A stretch of DNA of 64,000 bases from Nonomuraea turkmeniaca (GTDB lineage Bacteria; Actinomycetota; Actinomycetes; Streptosporangiales; Streptosporangiaceae): positions 19,268 through 83,267 of the forward strand of contig NZ_VCKY01000015.1 in the NCBI RefSeq assembly GCF_005889735.1, read 5' to 3'. The position numbers and the translations under genes are program-made. Position 1 is the first letter of the stretch; every line of letters starts with the position of its first letter. Positions 30,747-39,184 of the stretch are shown one piece after another. A model generated the notes under the pieces. It had not been told where the DNA came from, did not search any database, and was given only the letters and a program-made list of their open reading frames with translations.

Positions 30747-31733
30747 GCAGAGTGTCAGGGCTGTTCGCCAGAGGCCGGGGAGGGCGGACAGGACACGGTC
30801 GCCTCGCCGGCGGCGGTCGGCGGTGGTCGCCGCGTCCAGGTCGCCCAGCAGTTCCATGAACCCGTCCTCGTACCCGGACAGCCCGGCCGCCGCCCGCTTG
30901 GTCAGGCAGCGCGCGTACGTCGCCACCATCCAGAAGACGGCCTCCCGGTGCAGTCCGCGCCGGATGAGCTCCCGGCTCCCGTCGATGGCCACCGGCCGGC
31001 TCACCTCGGTGATGTCCGAGGCGAACCGGTAGGACGGCGCCCGCACGGGCGCGGCCGCGTCGAACGCCGTCTCCAGCGCAGTCAGGTGCCGCTCGACCCG
31101 CTCCGGGCTCAGCTCCGCGCACCCGAGCAGGTCCAGCAGCACCTCGTGGTAGTCCAGCCGCCCGTGCTCGGCCAGCAGCTCCCTGACGGCCGCGTACCGC
31201 TTGCGCACGGTGGGGTTACGCAGCCCCGCCACCAGCAGCACGTGCGTGGTCACCCCGGTGCCGAACAACCAGGAGGTGACCTGGCCGGGCAGCGGCGCGG
31301 CGGCGTCCACGCCGGTGATCCACCCGCGTACCCGGTCCATGGCGGCGGTGCACCGGGCCAGGACCCAGGGCCGGGCGGCGAAGTCGCGGGCGACGGCCCG
31401 CTGCAGCTCGGTGAGCCGCCCGGTGGGGTCGGCCAGCACGCACGGGAGGTGGAAGCTGCCCGCCAGGTGGTAGTCGCCGAGCACCTCGTCCGCGGACCCG
31501 ATCCCGGGAAGGCTGGAGACCTCCAGCAGCACCCCTTCGTACATGAACTTCCCGATGCTGACGGGCGGGTCGGCGATCACCGTCACGTCCACGTCGGACG
31601 ACGGGGGCAGCTCCGCGTCCCCGTCGGCCCACAGCGCGGACCCGGTCAGGAACGCGCCGCCGAACCCGGGCAGCCCGGCGCCTGCTTCGGCGACCCACCG
31701 GCGCGCGAGTTGTCTGGCCTGGTCAATCCGCAT
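30744..31733 (-). CDS. Nucleotidyltransferase-fold protein
   Basis: A 329-residue cytoplasmic protein. Near residue 30, FLTGSALWADGDAELPPSSD is followed by VDVTVI, giving the GS...DxD layout of the polymerase-beta nucleotidyltransferase fold. The remainder is alpha-helical. Similar proteins include antibiotic nucleotidyltransferases, but no clear family can be named. The start overlaps the CopC-type gene's end by 11 bp, so both are likely translated from one mRNA; a functional link is unclear. Substrate unknown. Confidence 0.7.
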   Translation of the reverse strand: MRIDQARQLARRWVAEAGAGLPGFGGAFLTGSALWADGDAELPPSSDVDVTVIADPPVSIGKFMYEGVLLEVSSLPGIGSADEVLGDYHLAGSFHLPCVLADPTGRLTELQRAVARDFAARPWVLARCTAAMDRVRGWITGVDAAAPLPGQVTSWLFGTGVTTHVLLVAGLRNPTVRKRYAAVRELLAEHGRLDYHEVLLDLLGCAELSPERVERHLTALETAFDAAAPVRAPSYRFASDITEVSRPVAIDGSRELIRRGLHREAVFWMVATYARCLTKRAAAGLSGYEDGFMELLGDLDAATTADRRRRGDRVLSALPGLWRTALTLC

Positions 31734-32379
31734 TCACGTTCCCCCGCTCGGGCCCCCGGCGCGCGCCTCTGAGCAGCACGAACGCTCCCAGGACGACGAG
31801 CGCGGCCAGCCCGCCCCAGATCCAGCCGGGGACGCCGGCCGACGCCGCCGGGGACGTGCCGCCGGCGGGCGGCGGCTCCGCCGCGGGGGCCGGCGACCCG
31901 GCCGCCCACGACGGCGGGGACGGGATCTGCGACGCGGATATCGTGCTCTCGCCGGTCGTCGGCGCGGGCGAGGGTGATCCTTTCACGCGGAAGGGGATCT
32001 CGCCTTCGATGGGGTGGCCGTCCGACGAGACGACCCGCCAGGCGATCACGTACGGGCCGGGCGCGAGCGGCTCGGTGACGTCGGCGATCACCTTCGGCCC
32101 GGCGAGCCGTGGCTTGCCGAGCGGCACCTGCGCCCCCTTGGCGTCGTGCAGCACGACGAACGGGAACTTGACGCTCGCGGTGTACTCGAGCTCGATCTCC
32201 TCGAGCGAGGCCGCGGAGACCTGCGCGTTCTTGGCGGGCGAGCTGCTCTTGAGCGCGTCGTGGGCGAGGGCCGGCGTAGGGGTCAGGGCCAGCGCACAGG
32301 CCAGCGCACCGCAGACCGTCGCGAACACGACGGCCCTCGACAGCCGCAGCGCTGATGACGCGGACGACACAACCGACAT
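31723..32379 (-). CDS. CopC-domain copper-resistance protein
   Basis: A 218-residue exported protein. A signal peptide ends at TPTPALA, leaving His40 as the mature N-terminus (HDALKSSSPAKN), the CopC Cu(II) ligand. The second metal site is SSDGHP (D120, H122). A proline-rich linker (residues about 140-180) leads to one membrane segment (GWIWGGLAALVVLGAFVLL) and a basic tail, the layout of actinobacterial membrane-tethered CopC/YcnJ-type proteins. It binds copper on the outer face. No CopD gene is adjacent. It lies 18 bp downstream of the desaturase gene. Confidence 0.9.
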   Translation of the reverse strand: MSVVSSASSALRLSRAVVFATVCGALACALALTPTPALAHDALKSSSPAKNAQVSAASLEEIELEYTASVKFPFVVLHDAKGAQVPLGKPRLAGPKVIADVTEPLAPGPYVIAWRVVSSDGHPIEGEIPFRVKGSPSPAPTTGESTISASQIPSPPSWAAGSPAPAAEPPPAGGTSPAASAGVPGWIWGGLAALVVLGAFVLLRGARRGPERGNVNAD

Positions 32380-32397
32380 CCTCCCACGCCGGGCGTG

Positions 32398-33456
32398 CTA
32401 CGAGCGACGTAGTGGCCGGCCGGCCTCGTGCAGGTGGCGCAGGGCCTGCCCCCATGAGGCGAACAGGCCGCACTCGGCGTAGTCGACGCCGATCGACCGG
32501 CAGTAGTCGCGGACGATGGGCTGCGCCCTGCGCAGGTTCGCGGTGGGCATGCTGGGGAACAGGTGGTGCTCGATCTGGTAGTTCAGCCCGCCGAGCGCGG
32601 TGGTGATCAGGTGCCCGCCACGCACGTTCCTGGAGGTCAGGACCTGGCGGCGGAGGAAGTCCAGCTCGTCCTCGGCGGTGAGCACGGGCATGCCCTTGTG
32701 GTTGGGCGCGAACGTGCACCCCAGGTAGACGCCGTAGCAGGCCTGGTGCACGGCGAGGAAGACCAGCGCCTTGCCGGGCGGCAGCACCAGGAACACCGCG
32801 CCCAGGTACGCCAGGACGTGCGCCCCCAGCAGCAGCCCCTCCGTCCTGCGGTTCTTGAGCGACGGGCGGCGCAACGCGCGGAAGCTGGAGACCTTGAGGT
32901 TCACCCCTTCGAGGGTGAGCAGCGGGAAGAACAGGAACGCCTGCCAGCGGCCGACGATCCTGGCCACGCCGCGGGCGGCCGCCGCCTGCCGTTCCGACCA
33001 GATGAGGACCTCCGGCGAGACGTCGGGGTCGTGGTCCTCGTGATTGGGGTTGGCGTGGTGCCGTGTGTGCTTGTCCATCCACCAGCCGTAGCTGAGCCCG
33101 ACGGCCAGGTTGCCCACCAGCAGCCCGGCGATCCTGGACGTGCGCCGGGAGCGGGAGATCTGGCCGTGCGCCAGGTCGTGGGCCAGGAGCGTCACCTGGG
33201 CGAACGCGACGGCGAGCAGCACCGCGACCGGCATCTGCCACCAGGTGTCACCCACGGCGGCGAACACCGCCCAGCCGCCCGCGAACAGGGCCGATACCAG
33301 GCCGATCCGGGCCGCGTAGTAGCCGGGCCGCTTGTCCAGCAGGCCCGCCTGCGCGATGCGGCGCGATAGCCTGGCGAAGTCGCTTCCCCGTTCGGCACGG
33401 GCGGTGTCCAGCACAGTCAAGGCTCTCTCCGATGCTGCCGAGTCGTTTATGATCAC
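32398..33456 (-). CDS. Fatty-acid desaturase, front-end/acyl-lipid type
   Basis: A 352-residue membrane di-iron enzyme. All three histidine boxes are present: HDLAH (93-97), HTRHH (130-134) and QIEHH near residue 300, the last being the Q-variant typical of delta-6/front-end and linoleoyl-type desaturases. Four to five hydrophobic segments surround them. The GTG start at 33456 lies in an AT-rich patch. The enzyme needs an electron donor (ferredoxin or similar), not encoded here. A strong 22-bp palindrome lies 55 bp upstream. It could adjust membrane fluidity or modify a specialised acyl product of the neighbouring operon. Confidence 0.92.
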   Translation of the reverse strand: MIINDSAASERALTVLDTARAERGSDFARLSRRIAQAGLLDKRPGYYAARIGLVSALFAGGWAVFAAVGDTWWQMPVAVLLAVAFAQVTLLAHDLAHGQISRSRRTSRIAGLLVGNLAVGLSYGWWMDKHTRHHANPNHEDHDPDVSPEVLIWSERQAAAARGVARIVGRWQAFLFFPLLTLEGVNLKVSSFRALRRPSLKNRRTEGLLLGAHVLAYLGAVFLVLPPGKALVFLAVHQACYGVYLGCTFAPNHKGMPVLTAEDELDFLRRQVLTSRNVRGGHLITTALGGLNYQIEHHLFPSMPTANLRRAQPIVRDYCRSIGVDYAECGLFASWGQALRHLHEAGRPLRRS

Positions 33457-33510
33457 TCAACAGCATCGCGGGCGCCCGCACCATGCGAATCCCCGCTGAC
33501 ACCCTTGTTC

Positions 33511-33532
33511 GTGGTAGGGCTGGCCCTACCAC
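33511..33532. promoter_or_regulatory. 22-bp perfect palindrome upstream of the desaturase gene
   Basis: GTGGTAGGGC and GCCCTACCAC flank a TG centre, giving 10-bp perfect arms. It lies 55 bp before the desaturase start on the minus strand and is well placed as an operator for a dimeric repressor or activator. It could also be a hairpin at the end of the preceding operon. Confidence 0.5.
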
Positions 33533-33542
33533 GGGCGTGAAA

Positions 33543-33641
33543 CGGCGCCCCCGCCGCCTGGGGGATCGGACTGCCCACCGCACTCAGCGTGGCACTGGAC
33601 GACCTCACCGGGTTCGGGAATGGCGGGCGGCGGGGGCGCCG
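33543..33641 (-). terminator. 99-bp inverted-repeat element after the FAD monooxygenase gene
   Basis: CGGCGCCCCCGCCGCC (33543-33558) and its exact complement (33626-33641) form a 16-bp stem separated by 67 nt. On the minus strand it begins 3 bp after the FAD monooxygenase stop, so it most likely terminates the operon. The long spacer is unusual for a simple terminator. No target-site duplication flanks it. Confidence 0.5.
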
Positions 33642-33643
33642 GC

Positions 33644-34783
33644 TCAGGTGAGCTGCAGGGCCGGCATCTCGGCCGGCGCGGCCGCCACCCCGTGGATGTG
33701 CAGTTCCGGGCGGAAGGCGGCCAGGTACGCCTCGCGGTCGCGGAAGGTCGCGGCCAGGGCGTCGCCGTAGTCGATCAGCTGCCGGTGCGCGTGCCTGCGT
33801 GGCTCGTACCGGGCGTACAGCAGCCGGTCCAGCAGCTCGGCGTCGCCTCCTGCCGCGCTGATGACGTCGGCGAGGATCTCCGCGTCGTGCAGCGTGTAGC
33901 TCATGCCCATGCCCGTCATCGGGTGGCAGGCGAACGCGGCCGAGCCGAGCAGGGCGGCGTTGCCCTTGTGGTACGCCGACACCCGCAGCGACGAGACCTT
34001 GATCCGCTGCCAGCTGGCGGGCTGGAGCACGTTGAAGGCGTCGGAGCTGTCGGTGACGAACTTCTTGAGCTCGTCGATCAGGGCCGGGATGCCGTCCTCG
34101 AAGATCTCCTTGTCGTCCTCGGGGGGCAGGCCGACGAACACCCTGGCCTGGTCCCTGTTGAGCGGGTAGAGGTAGGCCAGCCAGCCGTCGGAGCTGAAGT
34201 ACAGCCGGTTGAGCTGGGCGACGCTGGCCGTCAGCGGCACGGTGGCCACCCGCATCAGCAGCCGCTCGTACGGCATCGTGACCTGCTCGATGCCGAGCGC
34301 CTGGCGCACGGCGGACTTGGTGCCGTCGGCGCCGATGACGACGTCGGCCCGCAGCCGCCGTCCGTCGGAGAGGGTGAGCTCCTCGACCCGGTGGTCGTCG
34401 ACCGCGATGTCGGCGATCTCGGCGTCGAACCAGAAGTCCACGCCCTCCATCGCGCAGGCCGCGTAGATGAGCTCGACGAGCTCCTTGTACGGGCGGATGA
34501 GGAAGCCGCCGTCGGGGAAGCGGCATTCCCTGATCGGGTCGCCGTCGTGGTAATAGCGGATGATGTCGCGCCGCAGGCCATGGCGTTCGACGAGGTTCGC
34601 CAGCCCGTGACGAGCGAGCACCCGCAGCCCGGGGGGTTTGAGGAAGTCGGCGCCCGCGCTGGGGATGGACGGTCCCTGCTCGATGACGACGACGCGCCGG
34701 CCGCGCCGGCCCAGGAGTAAGGCCAGGAAGCAGCCGCCCAGCCCGGCGCCGACGATGGCTACGTCGCACGATGTGGTTGCCAT
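33644..34783 (-). CDS. FAD-dependent monooxygenase (UbiH/PHBH-like)
   Basis: A 379-residue flavoprotein hydroxylase. The dinucleotide motif is DVAIVGAGLGGCFLALLLG (residues 7-25). The DG motif is VVIGADGTKSAVR, and the second FAD motif is GNAALLGSAAFACHPMTGMG, where a D is more usual before A. The ATG at 34783 lies after AAGGG. These enzymes hydroxylate or epoxidise aromatic and unsaturated compounds using NAD(P)H and oxygen. It is the last gene of the operon containing a VAO-type oxidase and an exporter, consistent with tailoring or detoxification of an aromatic compound. Substrate unknown. Confidence 0.87.
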   Translation of the reverse strand: MATTSCDVAIVGAGLGGCFLALLLGRRGRRVVVIEQGPSIPSAGADFLKPPGLRVLARHGLANLVERHGLRRDIIRYYHDGDPIRECRFPDGGFLIRPYKELVELIYAACAMEGVDFWFDAEIADIAVDDHRVEELTLSDGRRLRADVVIGADGTKSAVRQALGIEQVTMPYERLLMRVATVPLTASVAQLNRLYFSSDGWLAYLYPLNRDQARVFVGLPPEDDKEIFEDGIPALIDELKKFVTDSSDAFNVLQPASWQRIKVSSLRVSAYHKGNAALLGSAAFACHPMTGMGMSYTLHDAEILADVISAAGGDAELLDRLLYARYEPRRHAHRQLIDYGDALAATFRDREAYLAAFRPELHIHGVAAAPAEMPALQLT

Positions 34784-34805
34784 GACGAGAGCCCTTTCGG
34801 TGGTA

Positions 34806-34817
34806 CGAACTAGTTCG
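34806..34817. promoter_or_regulatory. 12-bp palindrome between the MFS and monooxygenase genes
   Basis: CGAACTAGTTCG is a perfect palindrome including the MFS stop codon, 23 bp upstream of the monooxygenase ATG. Similar CGAAC-N-GTTCG half sites are common in TetR-family operators. It is not a LexA box, because the spacer is two bases instead of four. Prediction only. Confidence 0.35.
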
Positions 34818-36396
34818 AATTCCCGCGGGTCCCCGCGAGCGGTCCGGCCTCGGCCGCCCGCTGCCGCGGGATGTGGTCCATGGGGGGTGTGCGGGTCTCG
34901 ACAGGCAGCAACGCGTCCGCCTCCGCCGCGACGGTGGCGAGGGTCATCCGCAACTCCAGCAACATCCGGCGCGGCACCTTGATCATGACGTCGCCGGGGT
35001 CGGGCCGCAGCCGGGTGATCTTCGTGAGGGCCAGCGCGCCCATGAGGACCGAGATCGCCACGCAGATCGCCAGCGCGCCGGCCAGGCCGGCGAACGGGCC
35101 CGCGAAGGGGCCGGCCACGAACGGGTGGTCGATGACAACTGATACGACGGTGATGCCGACGGCACCTCCGACCATGCGGGCCATGGTGGCCGCGCCGACG
35201 GCTGAGGCGTACTGCTGCGGGCGGGCGGCCAGGGTGGTGGCCACGGAGGTGCCCGGCGCCAGCGCGCCGACGCCCATCCCCAGCACGACGCTGGCGACCA
35301 GCCCCCAGACGGTGGGCCCGACCTGCGTGAGCACGAGCACGCAGGCGCCGCCGCAGAGCAGCGAGCCGGCGTAGATCAGGCCGTACGCGCCGATCCGCTT
35401 GACGAGCTTTCCGGCCAGGAAGCTCGTCACGACGACGGCCACCGACGTGGGCGTCAGCCACATGGCCACCTCGAGCATGGGGTAGCCGAGGTGGAGCAGG
35501 TACAGCGGCTGCACGGTCAGCAGCCCGTACGACAGCGCGCCGAACCCCCAGGTGGCCAGCCAGCCCCAGACGAACTTGGGCCGGCGCCACAACGCCAGGT
35601 CGATGGCGGGCAGGCGGTGGTGCCTGGCCTGCGCGAGCGCGCCGCCGAGCAGGAGGAGGGCGGCGAGCGCCAGCCACACCACGTCCATGCCCCAGGCCAT
35701 GGCCTTGGAGATGGCCAGGACGACGACCGCGATCCCGGCGGCGAGCAACCATGCGCCGAGCACGTCGGGGAGGCCTCTGGCGCCGGCGCGCCGGCCCGAG
35801 GGCAGCGCGAAGCACGCGATGAGGAGCGCGACGCCGATCACGACGTCCGGGACGAACAGGGCTCGCCAGCCGACGGTGGCGGCCAGCCAGCCGCCGCCCG
35901 CCTGCATGAGCAGGCAGCCGAGCCCAGAGGCGGAGCTCCACAGCGCGATCGCGCCGCGCCGCTGCGACTCCGGCAGCTCCCCGAGCAGCAGCCCGAGGCT
36001 GGCCGGGATCATCGCCGCGGCGCCCGCGCCCTGGACGGCCCGGGCGGCCAGCACGAGCGACCAGGACTCCACGGCGACGGTGGCGACGCCACCCAGCACG
36101 AACACCACCAGCCCGACGACCAGGACCCGCCGGCGGCCGAACAGATCGGCCCAGCGGCCGGCCGTCGCCAGCAGCGCCGCGATCGGGATGAACGCCGCGC
36201 TGGTCAGCCAGACCAGGTCGCCCAGGGGCATGGCGGCGCCTGCCGGCGTGTAGCGCAGCACCCCGACCGCCAGGGTGGTGGCCGTGGTGTCGGCCATCAC
36301 CGTCAACATGACACCCGCGCCGACCAGCCGCAGCATCACCGCGTGGCGGCGGCTTACGCCTGTCGTGCTCGTCCCCCGCGCTGGTGACGAACGCAC
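34810..36396 (-). CDS. MFS drug-type exporter, 14-TM DHA2 family
   Basis: A 528-residue transporter. The GTG at 36396 has a strong GGAGGTGA site. LATAGRWADLFGRRRVLVVG is the MFS motif A loop, and LAARAVQGAGAAAMIPASLG is motif C-like. About 14 hydrophobic segments fill residues 20-455, followed by a hydrophilic 70-residue tail. Such pumps export antibiotics and small toxic molecules. Its position between a VAO-type oxidase and an FAD monooxygenase suggests it exports the product or substrate of those enzymes. Confidence 0.92.
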   Translation of the reverse strand: MRSSPARGTSTTGVSRRHAVMLRLVGAGVMLTVMADTTATTLAVGVLRYTPAGAAMPLGDLVWLTSAAFIPIAALLATAGRWADLFGRRRVLVVGLVVFVLGGVATVAVESWSLVLAARAVQGAGAAAMIPASLGLLLGELPESQRRGAIALWSSASGLGCLLMQAGGGWLAATVGWRALFVPDVVIGVALLIACFALPSGRRAGARGLPDVLGAWLLAAGIAVVVLAISKAMAWGMDVVWLALAALLLLGGALAQARHHRLPAIDLALWRRPKFVWGWLATWGFGALSYGLLTVQPLYLLHLGYPMLEVAMWLTPTSVAVVVTSFLAGKLVKRIGAYGLIYAGSLLCGGACVLVLTQVGPTVWGLVASVVLGMGVGALAPGTSVATTLAARPQQYASAVGAATMARMVGGAVGITVVSVVIDHPFVAGPFAGPFAGLAGALAICVAISVLMGALALTKITRLRPDPGDVMIKVPRRMLLELRMTLATVAAEADALLPVETRTPPMDHIPRQRAAEAGPLAGTRGNSN

Positions 36397-36490
36397 GTGG
36401 TCACCTCCAAGCTATGAGTGGTCTCCGCCGGCCGGCACACTCCGGCTGTGCGACCGGCGAGATGGACATGTCGAGTTGTGCGCGAATGAA

Positions 36491-37891
36491 TCAGGCGCCG
36501 TAGCGGCCGGGCGAGAGCAGGCCGTCGGGGTCGAGCGCCGTCTTGAGCCGGTGGAGCATGCCGAGGCTGGCGGTGCTGGTCTCGGACCAGACGTCGGCCG
36601 CGGCGTGGTCGATGTCGGAGCGGTAGATCGCGCAGCCGTGGCCGCGCAGCACGCAGTTGCCGTCGTTGCGGAGCTGGTGCGCCCGGTAGGGGGCCTCCGG
36701 CGCGTGGCGGTCGAAGAAGATCTGGATGACGCCGTTGGCCATGTGCTTGCTGACGAGGTTCCACTCGACCATGAGGGCGGTGGTGTGCGCGTCCACGGCC
36801 GTCTGCAGGGCGGCCACGATGTCCTCGGTCCTGCGGGCGCTGGTCGGCATCAGCGGCATCAGCGCCAGGAAGCCCATCCGGCCCTCGTCGATCTGGTCGC
36901 AGGAGGTCACGCCGAGCGCGTTGCGCACGCCCAGGCACGTGGGGATGCCCTGCGCCATGAGCGCCCTGGCGTACAGCGGGTCGCCGGGCCGCACCTCGGC
37001 GGTGTCGAGCACGCGCAGCGCCTCGGCGCCCTCGACCTCGACCAGCGCCTTGCGGAGGAGCTCCTCGGCGAGCTCGACCGCGGCGTCGCTGCCGAACAGC
37101 GGCCCCATGATGCTGAACAGGCTGGGGTCGGCGCCCTTGGGCAACATCCAGTCGCCGTGGCTCGGGACCAGCGCCAGCTCGCGCACGCGCAGCATCCCGT
37201 CGGCGGGGTTGCCGCGGCGCAGGAAGCCGGCGATCGCGTCGAGCGCGACGCCGACCTGGTCGCGCGGGATGCGGCCGTGCACCAGGCCGACGGTCTGGGG
37301 CCGCGGCACCAGCGCGACCGCCATGGCGGTGACGATGCCCAGGTTGTGCTGGACGAACGCGGCCGTCAGGTCGGGCCCGGCGACCCGGCCGTGGTAGCGG
37401 CCGGTCGGGTCCAGCCCGCCGGTGGTGACCACGCTGCCGTCGGCCAGCACGGCCTCCAGCCCGGCCACGTCGTGGACGCGGGAGCGGAAGGTGCCGTCGC
37501 CCCGGTCGAGGGCGTTGCCGACGACGGAGGTGTCGGCACAGGAGTTGGTGACGTTCAGCATCCACGGGGTGTCCCGCAGCACCGCGGAGAGCTGCGCCTG
37601 CGTGACTCCGGGCTCGATGACGGCGAACCCGGATTCCAGGTCGACGCTGCGGATGCGGTTCATGCCGCTGAGGTCGACGACGACGTTGTCGTCGGTGACC
37701 GGCATGGCCGAGCCCATTCCCCAGTTCTTGCCGGTGCTGATCGGGTAGAGGTGGTGCCTGGTCGTCATGGCCTTCCTGACGAGGGCGCGTACCTCGTCGA
37801 GGGTGCGCGGCGTCTCGGTGCCCACCACGGAGCGTGGCTGGTGACCGCCGACGTCACGCGGCACCAACTCCACTCGCGTTAGCTCCTGCAT
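36491..37891 (-). CDS. VAO-family FAD-dependent oxidase/dehydrogenase
   Basis: A 466-residue flavoprotein of the vanillyl-alcohol oxidase/4-cresol dehydrogenase group. The FAD-binding domain has YPISTGKNWGMGSAMP and VVVDLSGMNRIRSVD, a close match to that group's PISTGKN.G.GSA motif. It continues with GFAVIEPGVTQAQLS and GFLALMPLMPTS in the cap domain. Start ATG 37891 follows a GGAGAG site. Known members oxidise para-alkylphenols and vanillyl-type alcohols. It is preceded, 24 bp upstream, by an 85-codon gene, and followed by the MFS gene. No cytochrome subunit is present, so an oxidase using O2 is more likely than a cytochrome-linked dehydrogenase. Substrate unknown. Confidence 0.87.
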   Translation of the reverse strand: MQELTRVELVPRDVGGHQPRSVVGTETPRTLDEVRALVRKAMTTRHHLYPISTGKNWGMGSAMPVTDDNVVVDLSGMNRIRSVDLESGFAVIEPGVTQAQLSAVLRDTPWMLNVTNSCADTSVVGNALDRGDGTFRSRVHDVAGLEAVLADGSVVTTGGLDPTGRYHGRVAGPDLTAAFVQHNLGIVTAMAVALVPRPQTVGLVHGRIPRDQVGVALDAIAGFLRRGNPADGMLRVRELALVPSHGDWMLPKGADPSLFSIMGPLFGSDAAVELAEELLRKALVEVEGAEALRVLDTAEVRPGDPLYARALMAQGIPTCLGVRNALGVTSCDQIDEGRMGFLALMPLMPTSARRTEDIVAALQTAVDAHTTALMVEWNLVSKHMANGVIQIFFDRHAPEAPYRAHQLRNDGNCVLRGHGCAIYRSDIDHAAADVWSETSTASLGMLHRLKTALDPDGLLSPGRYGA

Positions 37892-37915
37892 GTCTCTCCT
37901 CAGGTCTTCCACGTG

Positions 37916-38173
37916 CTAGGCGGTGTGCTGGAGCAGGTCGTCGATGGAGCCGATGGCCTGGTTGGACATCTCCCTGATGCCGAGCAGGCGCTGCTCGACG
38001 AACGGGTCGGTCTCGGGGAGGGCGTCGGGCAGGTCGAGAGTGCCGGAGCTCGCGCGCGGCGGGGACTGCACGGGGACCTCGTGCAGGGCGTACGGGTGAC
38101 GCCGCGGGCGGACGGTGTCGGTGTCACGGGACTCGTGCCTGGTGCGACCGGGCAGGTGCGGGGGGGTTCGCAT
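37916..38173 (-). CDS. 85-residue peptide of unknown function, possible precursor or accessory subunit
   Basis: The gene has a good ribosome binding site (GGAGAG, 9 nt before ATG) and normal codon bias. The peptide has a proline/arginine-rich N-terminal half (MRTPPHLPGRTRHESRDTD), then a likely helix, FVEQRLLGIREMSNQAIGSI, and ends DDLLQHTA. It has no cysteine, membrane segment or signal peptide. Its position between the 300-residue unknown and the VAO-type oxidase, with 24- and 70-bp gaps, shows operon membership. It could be a RiPP precursor or a small oxidase subunit. Neither is shown by sequence alone. Confidence 0.65.
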   Translation of the reverse strand: MRTPPHLPGRTRHESRDTDTVRPRRHPYALHEVPVQSPPRASSGTLDLPDALPETDPFVEQRLLGIREMSNQAIGSIDDLLQHTA

Positions 38174-38243
38174 GACGGGAGCTCTCCTACCGGATGTGAA
38201 GGGTGTTTTCCGGGTGGCCGCTCGCCGTTGAGCGGCGTCTGTG

Positions 38244-39146
38244 TCAGCGCGCCGGAGCTCGGCCTTCCTCGTGACCGGGGTGTCCGGCCCGTGGAGTGAC
38301 CGCCGTGGGGATGACCCGCGGCGCGCCGTGGTTGATGACGCTCGCGGCGATGCGGCGTTCCGCGAGCCCCATGTGGGGGCGGCCGCCGCCGGTGGAGCCC
38401 GGCCGGGTGGCCGAGCCGCGGATCATGGAGCTGGCGTGCACCCATCGGTGTGACTCGGCCAGCACGTCTCGTTGTGCGCGGCGCAGGTCGGAGTGCCGCG
38501 CGTACTGTTCGCAGACGGCGCCCGCAAGCACCCGCGCCATGACGAGGTGCTCTTCGCAGGCCTTCGCCACCTTGGCCTCCAGGCCGATGACCTGGGCCAG
38601 CAGCAGCTGCAGGTGGGGCAGCTCCGAGCTGCGCTCGAACCCGTCGAGCTCGGCCAGCCGCGCGGGCCAGCGCAGCCGCCGCTCGATCGAAGCGCACGTG
38701 GCGGCCACGACCTCCGCGGCGGGTCCGTCGTCCGGGCTCTGCCCCTCGAGCTGAACGGCGCGTTGGGCGGTGTACGCGAAGTCGGACAGGCGGCGCAGAC
38801 CGCTCTGCAGCAGGCGTACGCGGTTGTGCAGGCAGGCGGCGCTCCAGCCGAGCACCAGCAGCCGGTCCTGGTCGGCCTCGCAGTGCCAGCCGACGAGGGA
38901 CACCTCGCGGGCCATGCGGTGGTAGAGCACCCAGCCCTCCTGGCGGGCGGGCGGCTCCGGGGTGTCGATCCACACCTGCAGGCCGCCCGGCGGCAGCTCG
39001 CCGACACCGACGTCCATGCCGTCGGGCGCGACCCTGGCGCAGATCCGCCGGACCACGCGCAGATGCGGCGGAGCCACCGACTCCGAGCCGTCCCAGACAG
39101 GCGGCACTCGCTCTGGGGCCACTTTCGCCCTTGGCTCGATGCTCAT
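38244..39146 (-). CDS. 300-residue protein of unknown function, first gene of the oxidase operon
   Basis: The ATG at 39146 is preceded by a near-perfect ribosome binding site (AGGAGGTGG), so the start is firm. No family is recognised. The N-terminal 100 residues include VRRICARVAPDGMDVGVGEL and PGGLQVWIDTPEPP. The middle (about 110-240) is helical with repeated leucine and arginine (LLVLGWSAACLHNRVRLLQS, LPHLQLLLAQVIGLEAKVAK), suggesting a helical bundle. There is no signal peptide or transmembrane segment. It heads an operon with the 85-residue peptide, the VAO-type oxidase, the exporter and the monooxygenase. Confidence 0.7.
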   Translation of the reverse strand: MSIEPRAKVAPERVPPVWDGSESVAPPHLRVVRRICARVAPDGMDVGVGELPPGGLQVWIDTPEPPARQEGWVLYHRMAREVSLVGWHCEADQDRLLVLGWSAACLHNRVRLLQSGLRRLSDFAYTAQRAVQLEGQSPDDGPAAEVVAATCASIERRLRWPARLAELDGFERSSELPHLQLLLAQVIGLEAKVAKACEEHLVMARVLAGAVCEQYARHSDLRRAQRDVLAESHRWVHASSMIRGSATRPGSTGGGRPHMGLAERRIAASVINHGAPRVIPTAVTPRAGHPGHEEGRAPAR

Positions 39147-39184
39147 CTGAGGCCACCTCCTGACCCGTGGGCCGTATTCGATCT

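Noticed and set aside
33541..33650. Coding-like stretch GIGLPTALSVALDDLTGFG on the plus strand
   Set aside because: The frame has no start codon in its short open span and lies inside an inverted repeat, so it is not reported as a gene.
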